From positions 17,846-81,845 of the forward strand of contig NZ_JADMWW010000010.1 in assembly GCF_015548375.1 (NCBI RefSeq): 64,000 nucleotides of DNA, written 5' to 3'. The notes under the pieces were generated by a model that saw only the letters and a program-made list of their open reading frames with translations, was not told the origin of the DNA and searched no databases. Source of the DNA: Collinsella aerofaciens. GTDB taxonomy: Bacteria > Actinomycetota > Coriobacteriia > Coriobacteriales > Coriobacteriaceae. The position numbers and the translations under genes are program-made. Below are positions 1-8,115 of the stretch, one piece after another. How positions within the stretch are numbered: position 1 is the first letter of the stretch; every line of letters begins with the position of its first letter.

Positions 1-313
1 CGATGACCTTCTCCGGGTGCTTCTCCATAGCCTGGCGGAAGCTCTCAGCCTTAAGGCCGCCGTTGTAGCCGCTGTGGCGATAATAGGTCTTCGTGTCGGC
101 CTTGTTACCGGTAAGCTGGACCTTATCGGCGTTGATGACGACAACGAAGTCGCCGCAGTCGCTGTTGGGCGTGAACTGGGGCTTGTTCTTACCGCGCAGG
201 ATCATTGCGATCTGGGTGGCAAGACGGCCCAGGACAGCACCATCGGCGTCGACGAGAACCCAGTTGCGCTGGACCTCGCCCTGCTTGGCGTAGTGAGTCG
301 ATTTCGAAATCAC
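1..313 (-). CDS. rplM: 50S ribosomal protein L13 (5' part)
   Basis: Large-subunit ribosomal protein that binds 23S rRNA early in 50S assembly. The visible 104 residues begin [18 protein letters not shown] and continue with [18 protein letters not shown] and [18 protein letters not shown], the conserved N-terminal block of L13, then [12 protein letters not shown]. The gene runs off the left edge, so the C-terminal third is missing here. The start is a GTG at 313-311, chosen because a GGAGGAG ribosome-binding site lies at 319-325, five bases upstream. In most bacteria rpsI (S9) follows rplM; that position lies outside the window. Bases 314-508 upstream hold no gene and should contain the promoter, but I cannot point to one with confidence. 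Confidence 0.95.
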   Translation of the reverse strand, partial: MISKSTHYAKQGEVQRNWVLVDADGAVLGRLATQIAMILRGKNKPQFTPNSDCGDFVVVINADKVQLTGNKADTKTYYRHSGYNGGLKAESFRQAMEKHPEKVI

Positions 314-508
314 TTAGACTCCTCCATGTACAGTACGTGTTGTTACAGAGATTCACGGGGCTCTGCAAGTAACCCGTCCATATTACCCCGCTCGCCGTAC
401 GAGTCAACAGGTATTTTGGCTCCGACCAGAGTTTCTGCACATGTCATCCACGAGCCGTGATTTTTCCAGCTCTTTAGCTGTTGTCATTTTTTTGAGGGTT
501 CGCTATCG

Positions 509-1387
509 CTAGCGCTCAACGAACTCTTGGATTTCCGCGAGCAGGCGCTTTGCCTCCTGACGGCCCTGGATATACAGGTCCAAAAGCTTTGCCGAATCGT
601 GCTCGACATGGCCGACCTCGACCGGCTTTTGCGGAGCAACGACCAGCGCACGGCCCTCGCGCTCATACTTCCACAGATGCATGCGCTGGATGTTATAACG
701 GTCGTGGCGCGCCTCGATAGCCTCGAGCAGATAGGGGTAGTCGGCATAGCGGGCGCGCGCGGCGGGCATAAACTCGTAGGGCTTTTTCTCGTACGAGCGG
801 TCCTGCGTGACAATGACAACCGCGCGATCGAAGCCCGCCTCCTCGAGCACATGCTCGATGGGGACCGAATCGGCTACGCCGCCGTCGACGTATTTGTGCC
901 CGTCAATCTCGACCGGCGGCGTCACCAGCGGCAGCGAGGTCGAGGCGCGAACAGCGTCGAGGTCAAGTACGGCGCTTTTGACCGGCAGGTACGTGGCGGT
1001 TCCAAAAAGCATGTCCGTCGCGACGGCGTACATCTCGATGGGGCTTGCGTCGAACGTCTCGTTGTCAAAGGGATCTAGGCGGTCCTGGACATCGTTGAAG
1101 ATAAAGTCGTAACCCACAATAGAGCCCGTGGACGCAAACGATGCGGCGCCCATGAAGCGGTTGTCATTGCAGAAAGCCAGGTTGATGCGGTTGGCACGGC
1201 CGATCTGGTGCGACTTGTAGTTCACGCCGTTGAGGGCGCCGGCCGATACACCGTAGACCGCCGGAATCTCGACGCCGGCCTCCATGAGAACGTCGAGCAC
1301 GCCCGCAGTAAACTGCCCGCGAAAACTACCGCCCTCCAAAACGAGCGCGACCTTGCCAGCGTTCTTTGCCTTATCTTCTGCAGTCAT
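509..1387 (-). CDS. patatin-like phospholipase (YjjU-type)
   Basis: Predicted serine acyl-hydrolase acting on lipids; the real substrate is not visible from sequence. The 292-aa protein shows the patatin catalytic dyad: the glycine-rich oxyanion loop LEGGSFRGQF near residues 17-26, the nucleophile in GVSAG (Ser48), and the Asp in VDGGVADSVP (Asp168). No signal peptide or membrane segment is seen, so it should be cytoplasmic. Length and motif order fit the bacterial YjjU/RssA branch rather than the secreted ExoU-type toxins. The start ATG at 1387 has an AGGAGGTC-type site just upstream. It stands alone between rplM and the tmRNA gene, with no obvious operon partner. Confidence 0.85.
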   Translation of the reverse strand: MTAEDKAKNAGKVALVLEGGSFRGQFTAGVLDVLMEAGVEIPAVYGVSAGALNGVNYKSHQIGRANRINLAFCNDNRFMGAASFASTGSIVGYDFIFNDVQDRLDPFDNETFDASPIEMYAVATDMLFGTATYLPVKSAVLDLDAVRASTSLPLVTPPVEIDGHKYVDGGVADSVPIEHVLEEAGFDRAVVIVTQDRSYEKKPYEFMPAARARYADYPYLLEAIEARHDRYNIQRMHLWKYEREGRALVVAPQKPVEVGHVEHDSAKLLDLYIQGRQEAKRLLAEIQEFVER

Positions 1388-1474
1388 GTTGACCTCCTGC
1401 GATTGCGTTTTGGCTTTCTTCTACCCAGTTTTGGGATGGCGAGCGCGCAGGTTTTTCGAGGCGGCAGGTGAAGC

Positions 1475-1618
1475 GGAAAGTGTGCCCCAGTTTGAGGCGG
1501 GATTCCGGGATGCGCTTTCCACTTGGACCGCCGCTGGGAAAGCGCGTCCCGTTCTGAGCGCGGATTCCGGGACGTACTTTCCGCCTGGGCCGCCATTGGG
1601 AAAGCGCGCCCCACTCTG
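1475..1618. repeat. 62-bp tandem repeat, about 2.3 copies
   Basis: Units begin with GGAAAG at 1475, 1537 and 1599, exactly 62 bases apart, and share GGATTCCGGGA, CTTTCC and GGxCCGCC blocks. The third copy is cut short after about 20 bases. Each unit contains paired GGAAAG and CTTTCC segments that could fold. It fills the gap between the patatin gene and the tmRNA terminator; nothing in it looks coding. Confidence 0.85.
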
Positions 1619-1657
1619 CGTCACTGAGGCGTTTTCTTTACGCTCGCGCCCTGCACA

Positions 1658-1674
1658 GAGTTCGATTCTCCGCG
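1658..1674 (+). repeat. 17-bp inverted copy of the tmRNA T-arm
   Basis: GAGTTCGATTCTCCGCG here is the exact reverse complement of 1741-1757, the T-arm near the 3' end of the tmRNA gene. It lies just beyond the tmRNA terminator and in the opposite orientation. tmRNA 3' ends are frequent integration sites, so this may be a scar, but the inverted orientation is unlike an ordinary attachment-site duplication. Confidence 0.7.
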
Positions 1675-1684
1675 GTACGGACTA

Positions 1685-1722
1685 GAAATAAAAAGGCAGG
1701 TAGATACGAATATCTACCTGCC
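1685..1722 (-). terminator. intrinsic terminator of tmRNA
   Basis: A perfect 12-bp stem (1695-1706 with 1711-1722, loop CGAA) is followed on the minus strand by TTTTTATTTC. It starts ten bases after the CCA end of the tmRNA gene and should end that transcript. Confidence 0.9.
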
Positions 1723-1731
1723 TGTTGCTTA

Positions 1732-2095
1732 TGGTGGAGGCGCGGAGAATCGAACTCCGGTCCACGAAAGCCCCCTGATTGGCATCTCCAAGCTCAGTCG
1801 CTGGTTTAGTCTCGGACGCTTTGCGCACAGCGACACGCTCGCGGCATCCCAACCGGTTCGGTCTTAGCCCGCGCCATACCGATTACGTGCGCGGGAGCAT
1901 TCCCCTAAAATGACGTCGCGCCGGTGTCGGGGAAATCACCGGGTTGACGCGCCGCTATAAACTAAGCAGCGAGAGCCATAGGCTCAAAAGAAGAGTTGTT
2001 GTCAATTCAATTTGACGGTACCCCTGTTTAACGAGGCGAGGAGACCTCGGCTTGCTTCCTCTCTCAGAGCTATCGTGTCGAAACCAGTCGCCCCC
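1732..2095 (-). ncRNA. ssrA: transfer-messenger RNA (tmRNA)
   Basis: Rescues stalled ribosomes and tags the incomplete protein for proteolysis. The 3' end on the minus strand reads GGAGTTCGATTCTCCGCG then CCTCCACCA, a T-arm, acceptor and encoded CCA. The 5' end GGGGGCGACTGGTTTCGACA pairs over seven bases with CGCCTCC of the acceptor, fixing the ends at 2095 and 1732. The tag reading frame ends DNNSSFEPMALAA followed by TAG, with the ALAA tail recognised by ClpXP-type proteases. The resume codon looks like the ATT or neighbouring triplet just after an in-frame TGA; I am not certain which. Length of 364 nt is normal for a one-piece tmRNA. A terminator follows directly. Confidence 0.96.
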
Positions 2096-2332
2096 GAATG
2101 TCGGGAAAGTCTGGATGGCATTGGGCACGAGCGCCCAACACCCGTCGACTTTTCAAGGAGCATGCGGAGCGAGCCCCGCTTGTGGAGTGTTATCTTACCA
2201 CGTTCTGAAAGCGGACAGCTGTTCTATGCACGAGCTGTGAAGACCCCAATGTGCGCTGCACTTCGCACTTTTGTTACCGATCGCGTCACGTATATTTTCG
2301 CCAAGCAAAATTGACCCGTCGAAAGGACCGTT

Positions 2333-2767
2333 ATGGATACCAAGCAGCAACTCGTCAATGCCCTCGCAGGCCTGGGCTCAACCATTACCGAAGCCATGGA
2401 TGTCATCGAAGGCTTTGTCCCCTGCGGACATCCCGCCCTCACGGTATCGAACGCACTCGTCGCGCTGGACGCTGACGATGATGCGGCTCTCGCCCAGCAG
2501 CTTGAGACCGTCGAGGGCTTTATCGACCACGTGAGTGAGAACCGCGGCGTGGCCGCCTACCGCGGCATCGAGGTCGAGCTCGCGGGTCCCAAGGCCGATC
2601 TGCTCGCAGCAATCCGCGAGGTAGGCGCCCTTATGCAGACCTCAGGCGTCAAGAACACCCAGGTCAACGAGTGGGTCTACCGAAGCCTGGCAGCACTCGA
2701 CAGCTCCGACGAAAAGGCAGCCGAGAAGCTCGCAGAAAGTCCCGCCATTAAGGCCGAGCTTTTGTAA
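2333..2767 (+). CDS. hypothetical protein, helical, 144 aa
   Basis: I do not recognise this family. The protein begins MDTKQQLVNALAGLGSTI, is acidic, rich in Ala, Glu and Asp, and looks wholly alpha-helical with two hydrophobic-periodic stretches; it has no signal peptide, membrane segment or cysteine cluster (one Cys-Gly-His at about residues 31-33). It has an AAAGGA ribosome-binding site seven bases before the ATG and codon use like the neighbours, so it is probably a real gene. It is monocistronic: tmRNA is divergent on one side, a stem-loop and a convergent toxin-antitoxin pair are on the other. Function cannot be inferred from context. Confidence 0.75.
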   Translation: MDTKQQLVNALAGLGSTITEAMDVIEGFVPCGHPALTVSNALVALDADDDAALAQQLETVEGFIDHVSENRGVAAYRGIEVELAGPKADLLAAIREVGALMQTSGVKNTQVNEWVYRSLAALDSSDEKAAEKLAESPAIKAELL

Positions 2768-2776
2768 ATAGCAGAC

Positions 2777-2813
2777 GCGGGCCCCTTGGCGCATCGTCGT
2801 CCAAGAGGCCCGC
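2777..2813. terminator. stem-loop between convergent genes
   Basis: GCGGGCCCCTTGG at 2777-2789 pairs with CCAAGAGGCCCGC at 2801-2813 (one mismatch). It lies between the stop codons of two converging genes, where a bidirectional terminator is expected, but it has no good T-run, so efficiency is uncertain. Confidence 0.55.
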
Positions 2814-2825
2814 AACCAGTTCGCG

Positions 2826-3341
2826 TCAACCGATGGCCGCGCCGCCGCGTTCGGCCAAAGCCAGAATCGGCATCATTTGGCGCGGGGTCTTTGCTGCAAG
2901 ATCGGCATGTTCGAGCAGTTTGCGATCGTTAGTTACCAAGTAATCGACCTGTGCGCGCTTGCATGCGGCGAGCACCAAGTTGTCCTCGTAATCGCGATGG
3001 AGCGCTAAGTATTTGTCGGCCAGCCAAAGGTCCGATGCATCTGCGCCCACGGCCGTGGCGTTTTCGGTCATGTTCCGAACAAACACCAACGCCGCATCGC
3101 CAATTGCACGGGCAGACGCCTCGTCGAGCGCTCCCCCGCTGGCAAGAACGCTGCGCTTCAGTTCGTGTTGGACAACGTACAGCACGTCCTTGGCGATATG
3201 CACCGGAAAGAACAGCAATGCCCCCGTCTCCGTCGCCTGACCAATAAACGCACGCGCGGCAAGCGACTCGGCATGGTCGACGCAAAACGAATCAACCCAT
3301 ACGTTGGCGTCTACCATGATCTTGAGAGGCGCCCCACTCAC
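2826..3341 (-). CDS. PIN-domain toxin (VapC-like RNase)
   Basis: Predicted Mg-dependent endoribonuclease and toxin of a type II toxin-antitoxin module. The 171-aa protein has the PIN acidic residues: Asp in MVDANVWVDSF near residue 11, an acidic patch RDYEDNLVLAACKR near residues 115-129, and Asp in LVTNDRKLL near 137-139. PIN toxins of this length are common. Its ATG overlaps the stop of the antitoxin gene by four bases (ATGA-type overlap), so the two are translationally coupled. Which RNA it cleaves is unknown. No truncation is visible. Confidence 0.85.
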   Translation of the reverse strand: MSGAPLKIMVDANVWVDSFCVDHAESLAARAFIGQATETGALLFFPVHIAKDVLYVVQHELKRSVLASGGALDEASARAIGDAALVFVRNMTENATAVGADASDLWLADKYLALHRDYEDNLVLAACKRAQVDYLVTNDRKLLEHADLAAKTPRQMMPILALAERGGAAIG

Positions 3342-3691
3342 TGGATCATCCCCTTTTGGCGATAATGCTCATCCATGGCTTCGGAATAGATTGTGTCCCA
3401 ACCGCGATCGTCGGATACGGGCGACGGAGCGATGGCCAGGTCCGCGTAAAGCTGATCCGCCGCCGCCCATGATGCGGCGAACGGAGTATCGTGCGCGACG
3501 GTTTGTTGCCGACCATCAACGGCAGACAGCACTTCCTCACACTGCCCGCCACCCTGTGCGACCTTGACCACAACCTTTTTGATGAGCTCGGGCAGTGACC
3601 TGCCCGAAAGCTGCAGCGCCTCCTCGGCACGGTTCTTGACCTGGCGATCCACGCGAACGTTCACCTGCGCCATGCCGCCAACGGTAGCCAT
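3338..3691 (-). CDS. RelB/DinJ-like ribbon-helix-helix antitoxin
   Basis: Partner of the downstream PIN toxin. The segment MAQVNVRVDRQVKNRAEEAL then LSGRSLPELIKKVVVKVAQG is the ribbon-helix-helix fold of RelB/DinJ antitoxins; the C-terminal half (about residues 60-117) would wrap the toxin. I chose the ATG at 3691, giving MATVGGMAQV. A longer frame reaches 3736, but that ATG lies inside the promoter -10 element described below and so upstream of the transcript start; 3691 also has an AGGTGAGGT site in front. The pairing of a RelB-type antitoxin with a PIN toxin is a mixed combination seen in other bacteria. Confidence 0.8.
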   Translation of the reverse strand: MATVGGMAQVNVRVDRQVKNRAEEALQLSGRSLPELIKKVVVKVAQGGGQCEEVLSAVDGRQQTVAHDTPFAASWAAADQLYADLAIAPSPVSDDRGWDTIYSEAMDEHYRQKGMIQ

Positions 3692-3712
3692 CTCAACCTC
3701 ACCTTCAGCATT

Positions 3713-3760
3713 TGCTAGCTTTGCTAGCACGAGCATATATCCGCGCTAACCTCTCGTCAA
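3713..3760 (-). promoter_or_regulatory. promoter and palindromic operator of the toxin-antitoxin pair
   Basis: On the minus strand a near-consensus promoter is visible: TTGACG (3760-3755), 17-bp spacer, TATGCT (3737-3732). Directly downstream is a perfect inverted repeat TGCTAGC-TTT-GCTAGCA at 3713-3729, over the expected transcription start. This is where a ribbon-helix-helix antitoxin would bind to repress its own operon. The binding itself is inferred. Confidence 0.75.
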
Positions 3761-3811
3761 ACAAAAGAAGGCCTGCACCCTGGCGGCTGCGGTGCCGCCC
3801 GAATGCAGGCC
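3758..3811 (-). terminator. intrinsic terminator after the P-type ATPase
   Basis: GGCCTGCA arms at 3770-3777 and 3804-3811 enclose a second GGCGG/CCGCC stem; on the minus strand TTCTTTTGTTTG follows. It ends the ATPase transcript immediately before the toxin-antitoxin promoter, whose -35 element lies at the end of the T-run. Confidence 0.8.
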
Positions 3812-3830
3812 ATATACTCAATCGAAAACG

Positions 3831-5906
3831 CTAACGCAAGTACGCCTTTGCGTTGCCCAGGCTGTAGGCGATCGTTGAGCCGTTGTGCAGCAGTGACGAC
3901 GTCTGCGGAGTGATCATGCCGGTAATGCCCAGCGCCAGGAGCGCCGAGTTGGTGAGTATCACCTTAGAGTAGGAGCTCGTCAGACGATCAACGAGGCCCT
4001 GACTCATGCGGCGCAGGCGCACGATCGCGGCGAGATCCGTGTCAGTCAGGATGATATCGGCGACCTCCTTGGCGATGTCGCTTCCGCCACCCATCGCCAA
4101 GCCCACGTCGGCCAAACCGAGCGCCGGCGAATCGTTAACGCCGTCGCCCACCATGGCAACGTGACGCCCCTCGCCCTTAATGCGCTCCACATAGGCGTAC
4201 TTGTCCTCGGGCAGCAGCTCGGCCTTAAACTCATCGACACCCGCCTCGCGCGCAATGCGCTCGGCCGTGCGTTCAGAATCGCCCGTGAGCATAACGACAT
4301 GTTTGACGCCCAGCGCATGCAGGTCGGCGATGGCTTCACGGACCCCGGGCTTAAGCGGATCCTCGATGCCGAGCACGCCCACGACCGTGCCGTCGACCGC
4401 CAGATACAGCGGCGACAGGCCCTGCATCTGGGACTCAATTTGCTCCTTAATGTCGGACTCGAGCTGCGCGCTCTCATCCTCAAATACAAAGTGCGCGGAA
4501 CCGATGATGGCGCGACGCCCTTCAATGGACGAAGCGATACCGTGCGCCACAATATACTCGACAGCAGCGTGACGCTCGCGGTGCTCGAGTCCACGCTCAC
4601 GTGCCGCATTGACCACGGCGCGTGCTACCGGATGAGGGAAATGCTCCTCCAAGCAAGCGGAAAGGCGCAGGACCTCGTCCTCGCTCCAGCCGTCGGTCGT
4701 GAGCACGCAAGCCAGGCGCGGCTGAGCCTCGGTGAGCGTGCCGGTCTTATCAAACACAATGGTGTCGGCCTTGGCAAACGACTCAAAGTACTTTGCGCCC
4801 TTGACCATGACGCCCATCTTGGCAGCATCGCTCATGGCAGTCATGACGGCAACGGAACCCGTGAGCTTGAGCGCGCACGAGTAGTCGACCATCAGCGCCG
4901 CCGAGGTCTTGATAAGGCTGCGCGTAGTGAGCGCGACCAGGCCCGCAAGCAGGAAGTTCCACGGGACGATCTTGTTGGCGAGGTCCTCCATATGCGACTG
5001 GCCCTCGGACTTGAGCGAGTCGGCCGTCTGCACGAGCGAGACGATTGAGCGCAGTTTGGTTTGCGCCGTATTGGCGCGCACACGCACCAAGATGCTGCCG
5101 TCTTCCACGACGGTGCCGGCGAACACGTCGTCGCCCACGCTGCGCTCGACGGCCAACGGTTCGCCGGTCAGGGTCGCCTGGTTGACCATAGCGCTCCCCT
5201 GCTCGACCACGCCGTCGATGCAGATGGACATGCCGGTGCGCACGGCGACCAAATCGCCGGGTTCAAGCTCGGTGGCGGCAACGCTTACCTCAGTGTCGCC
5301 GACGACCTTTTGCGCCTTGTCGGGCACGTCGAGCAGCGAGTTGATGAGCTCGTTTTCGCTCATGGCACGGGTGTAGTCCTCGAGCAGCTCGCCCACGTTG
5401 AGCAGGAACATCGTCTGCCCCGCGGTGTCGACATCACGCTTGACGAACGAAATGCCGATGGCCGAAGCGTCGAGCACAGGAACGGTCAGGCGCGGCTGCG
5501 CCAGTTCATGAAGGGCAGCGCGCAAAAATGCCATGTAACCGGCCACGACAAACACCGCACGCAGAGGCGTCGGCAAGAACCAGCGACGTGCGTAATGGGC
5601 ACCGACGAGTGTCGCCAGGTCCATAACGAGTTTGTGCTTGCGCGGCTCGAGTTGCATCACGTAACCCGACTTGGCATCGGCGATAGCTTGAGCATCGAGT
5701 GCGCCCAGGGCGTCGAGCACGCTCGCGCGGCGCGGCTCATCGTACTCCAGCGCCATCTGACCAATACGGCCATAAACGCGCACCTTGTGCACGCCGTCGA
5801 TATCGCCGCTGAGCTTAAGAAGTGCATCGAGATCGCTCTCTGGCACAGGACCCGCCAATTGAAGACGGGTCCTGCCGGGGATCTCGCTAATAATCGAGAA
5901 TCTCAT
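3831..5906 (-). CDS. heavy-metal P1B-type ATPase
   Basis: Membrane pump that moves a metal ion using ATP. The 691-aa protein has the actuator TGEP (residues 247-250), the phosphorylation site DKTGTLT (Asp386), the P1B signature HP (EEHFPHPVARAV, near 421-431), TGDSERT and GDGVNDSPAL in the P-domain, and several hydrophobic helices. The N-terminal ~75 residues resemble a heavy-metal-associated fold but lack the CxxC metal site. The usual transmembrane CPC is replaced by SC (DYSCALKLTG, near 341-350), so the substrate cannot be named; Cu/Ag specificity is unlikely. Followed upstream by a small DUF6110-like membrane protein, 18 bases away, in the same operon. A possible metal-regulator operator sits before the pair. 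Confidence 0.9.
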   Translation of the reverse strand: MRFSIISEIPGRTRLQLAGPVPESDLDALLKLSGDIDGVHKVRVYGRIGQMALEYDEPRRASVLDALGALDAQAIADAKSGYVMQLEPRKHKLVMDLATLVGAHYARRWFLPTPLRAVFVVAGYMAFLRAALHELAQPRLTVPVLDASAIGISFVKRDVDTAGQTMFLLNVGELLEDYTRAMSENELINSLLDVPDKAQKVVGDTEVSVAATELEPGDLVAVRTGMSICIDGVVEQGSAMVNQATLTGEPLAVERSVGDDVFAGTVVEDGSILVRVRANTAQTKLRSIVSLVQTADSLKSEGQSHMEDLANKIVPWNFLLAGLVALTTRSLIKTSAALMVDYSCALKLTGSVAVMTAMSDAAKMGVMVKGAKYFESFAKADTIVFDKTGTLTEAQPRLACVLTTDGWSEDEVLRLSACLEEHFPHPVARAVVNAARERGLEHRERHAAVEYIVAHGIASSIEGRRAIIGSAHFVFEDESAQLESDIKEQIESQMQGLSPLYLAVDGTVVGVLGIEDPLKPGVREAIADLHALGVKHVVMLTGDSERTAERIAREAGVDEFKAELLPEDKYAYVERIKGEGRHVAMVGDGVNDSPALGLADVGLAMGGGSDIAKEVADIILTDTDLAAIVRLRRMSQGLVDRLTSSYSKVILTNSALLALGITGMITPQTSSLLHNGSTIAYSLGNAKAYLR

Positions 5907-5924
5907 AGTTTGTGCCTGGGAGCG

Positions 5925-6170
5925 TTACTCGGCTGCCTCGTCAGCAGCGGCCTCGCTCTGGGTGATGTAGGCAGCCTCGGCAACCATGTCGTCGACATTG
6001 GCCTTGGCCTGCTCGACCATGTCCTGGTAGCCGTTCTTGATGCGCATGCCGCACGCGATACCCTGCACGCAGGCATTCTTGACCGGAGCGCTGGTAAGCA
6101 GCTTGATGCCGGCCGTGCCAAGCAGAAAACCGCCACCGACAAGCAGGGTATTGAACGTCGACTTCTTCAT
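5925..6170 (-). CDS. DUF6110-like small membrane protein
   Basis: An 81-aa protein starting MKKSTFNTLLVGGGFLLG, with one hydrophobic segment (about residues 8-25) followed by an amphipathic helix KNGYQDMVEQAKANVDD. It resembles the DUF6110 proteins that sit beside P-type ATPases in Firmicutes and Coriobacteriia; the match is from memory of the family pattern. I use the ATG at 6170 rather than the upstream in-frame ATG at 6230, because GGGAGAAGC stands just before it. It is the first gene of the ATPase operon and is probably an accessory or anchoring subunit; no reaction is known. Confidence 0.75.
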   Translation of the reverse strand: MKKSTFNTLLVGGGFLLGTAGIKLLTSAPVKNACVQGIACGMRIKNGYQDMVEQAKANVDDMVAEAAYITQSEAAADEAAE

Positions 6171-6254
6171 GTTGCTTCTCCCTTTTGCCGCATTGGACGC
6201 GGCACGGTGCCTCAGCACCCGAGTAAACAAGTTTGCTCGAGCACACTTTTGGAA

Positions 6255-6278
6255 AATAGTTTAGTTTATCTAACTATT
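6255..6278. promoter_or_regulatory. AT-rich palindrome, candidate metal-regulator operator
   Basis: AATAGTT at 6255-6261 and AACTATT at 6272-6278 form an inverted repeat with an inner TTAG/CTAA pair, about 85 bases upstream of the DUF6110/ATPase operon. TTAG-N-CTAA symmetry recalls DtxR/MntR-family boxes, but the regulator is not in the window. Confidence 0.45.
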
Positions 6279-6323
6279 AAGTTCAACAAAGGTTAACTTT
6301 TTGGAAACTATGGGGGCGAACTC

Positions 6324-6356
6324 AATATGACCAGGGGACCGTCCCTTTGTCATATT
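6324..6356. repeat. small palindrome with GGGACCGTCCC core
   Basis: AATATGAC and GTCATATT arms enclose a GGGACCGTCCC core. It resembles the recurrent 'CACAAAGGTGCCTGTCCCC' hairpins found at five other places in this window, and lies directly at the stop codon of the ABC exporter gene. Confidence 0.6.
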
Positions 6357-6357
6357 C

Positions 6358-8115
6358 CTACAGCCGCCAGTCAGCCGCTTCCTTTTGCAGCGCAACCATG
6401 CGGGCGAATTCTCCACCTGCCGCCTTGAGCTGCGCCGGAGTGCCCTGCTCGGCAACCACACCATCCTTGAGTACAACGATTTTGTCGGCATTTTCCACCG
6501 TACGCATACGGTGGGCGATCACGATTACCGTCTTGCCTGCGAGCAGGCGGGAGAGCGCCTGCTGCACCACGGTCTCGTTCTCCACATCCAAACTCGCCGT
6601 CGCCTCGTCCAGCAACACGATCGGCGCGTCTTTGAGCAGCGCGCGGGCGATGGAGATGCGCTGGCGCTCGCCGCCGGACAGCTTGGAGCCATTCTCGCCG
6701 ATCATGGTGTCATAGCCCTGCGGCATGCGGTTCACAAACTCGTCGCAGTTGGCGGCACGCGCGGCAGCAAGCACTTCCTCATCGGTGGCATCGCGACGTC
6801 CAAGACGGATGTTTCCCATCACCGTGTCGTCAAAGAGTAGCACGTCTTGGAACACAATAGCGTAGTCGCGCAGCAGCACCTCGGGATCAACGCTCGCAAC
6901 ATCCACGCCACCCACGGTGACCGTGCCTTCGGTAGCATCCCAAAAGCGCGCGGCCAGGCGGCTCACCGTAGACTTACCGGAACCCGAAGGACCGACCAGT
7001 GCCGTGACCTCGCCTTCCTTGGCGGTAAAGCTCACATCGGTCAAAACCTTCTCGCCGGCGCGTCCGTCGCTGCCCGCACCATAGCCAAATGCCACGTGAT
7101 CGAACACCACGTCATGACCCACGGGTTCAAACTGCTCGCTGCCCCGCGCCACGGGCTCCTCCATGATGGAGCGCATGCGCTTGGCCGACGACTCGGCGGC
7201 AAACAGCTCGGACATCAGCATCAGTGCCTGATCGAAGGGCGCATAGATGCGGCTCACCATGAGCAGGAAGGCAAACATCACCAAAAAGTCGACCTGGCCG
7301 GAGGCGACCATCGCAGCGCCCGTGACCAACGTGGTGGCAATCCCCAGGCGCAGGATGGCAAAGGCGGAGTTGACCAAAAGCCCATTGGCGAGCTCGCCTT
7401 TGGTGGTCTCGCGCTCCTCGGCATCGATCACGGCGTTGAGCCCCTCAAGATAATGAGCCTCCTGGTTGGTGGCGCGGATCTCGCGCACGCAGTCAAGCGT
7501 CTCCTGGATCGCCTCGGTGACCATGACCTTCTCGGCGCGCACGCGGTCGAACACCGGGGTCATGGGCCCGCGTGTCAGATACAGCACGGCAAAGGCCACG
7601 GGCACGCTCCAAAACGCCGCAATCGCCAGCTGCCAGCAAAAGAACAGCGACGCCACGAACACGATGGCGCTTGCGATGATGGCGCCCCAGAGTTCTCCCA
7701 GCACATGGCTGTAGGCATGCTCCATAGTCTGAACGTCGCCCATGATGGTTTCGGTTAGATCGGCCAGATCACGACGGCCGAAAAACGACAACGGCAGTTT
7801 GCGCAAGCGCTCGGCAATCCCCATGCGCTGCTTGCCGCACTCCTCGTAAAAGATGCAGTAGGTGTAGTAATACTGCTGCCAGTTAGAGGCAAAGAGCAAC
7901 ACAAAAAAGACCAGGAGGCCGCCCACGATCGGCAGGGCATCCGGCAGGTCGGCACCGGTGACGAGATGCTCGACAAAGCCGGCCATGACCAGGAACAAAA
8001 AGCCCATGCCGGCCATGGTCACAAGATTGGTGAGCGTGGTCCAGAAAATGCCGCGTTTTACGCCGGCGACGCCTTTATCGGATAGGAAATACTTCTTTTG
8101 GAATGAGGCGAACAT
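6358..8115 (-). CDS. ABC exporter half-transporter (permease plus ATPase)
   Basis: One half of a heterodimeric ABC transporter. The N-terminal ~300 residues contain six hydrophobic helices; the C-terminal domain has Walker A GPSGSGKSTVSRLA, the signature LSGGERQRISIARAL, Walker B IVLLDEATASLD and the H-loop IAHRM, all intact. At 585 aa it is full length. It directly follows the partner ABC gene (TAAATG, no gap), with a GGGAGGCGAGG ribosome site inside the partner's end. An AraC regulator is divergent. This AraC plus two-ABC arrangement is like YbtA/YbtPQ siderophore importers and also like drug exporters; the substrate is open. Confidence 0.88.
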   Translation of the reverse strand: MFASFQKKYFLSDKGVAGVKRGIFWTTLTNLVTMAGMGFLFLVMAGFVEHLVTGADLPDALPIVGGLLVFFVLLFASNWQQYYYTYCIFYEECGKQRMGIAERLRKLPLSFFGRRDLADLTETIMGDVQTMEHAYSHVLGELWGAIIASAIVFVASLFFCWQLAIAAFWSVPVAFAVLYLTRGPMTPVFDRVRAEKVMVTEAIQETLDCVREIRATNQEAHYLEGLNAVIDAEERETTKGELANGLLVNSAFAILRLGIATTLVTGAAMVASGQVDFLVMFAFLLMVSRIYAPFDQALMLMSELFAAESSAKRMRSIMEEPVARGSEQFEPVGHDVVFDHVAFGYGAGSDGRAGEKVLTDVSFTAKEGEVTALVGPSGSGKSTVSRLAARFWDATEGTVTVGGVDVASVDPEVLLRDYAIVFQDVLLFDDTVMGNIRLGRRDATDEEVLAAARAANCDEFVNRMPQGYDTMIGENGSKLSGGERQRISIARALLKDAPIVLLDEATASLDVENETVVQQALSRLLAGKTVIVIAHRMRTVENADKIVVLKDGVVAEQGTPAQLKAAGGEFARMVALQKEAADWRL

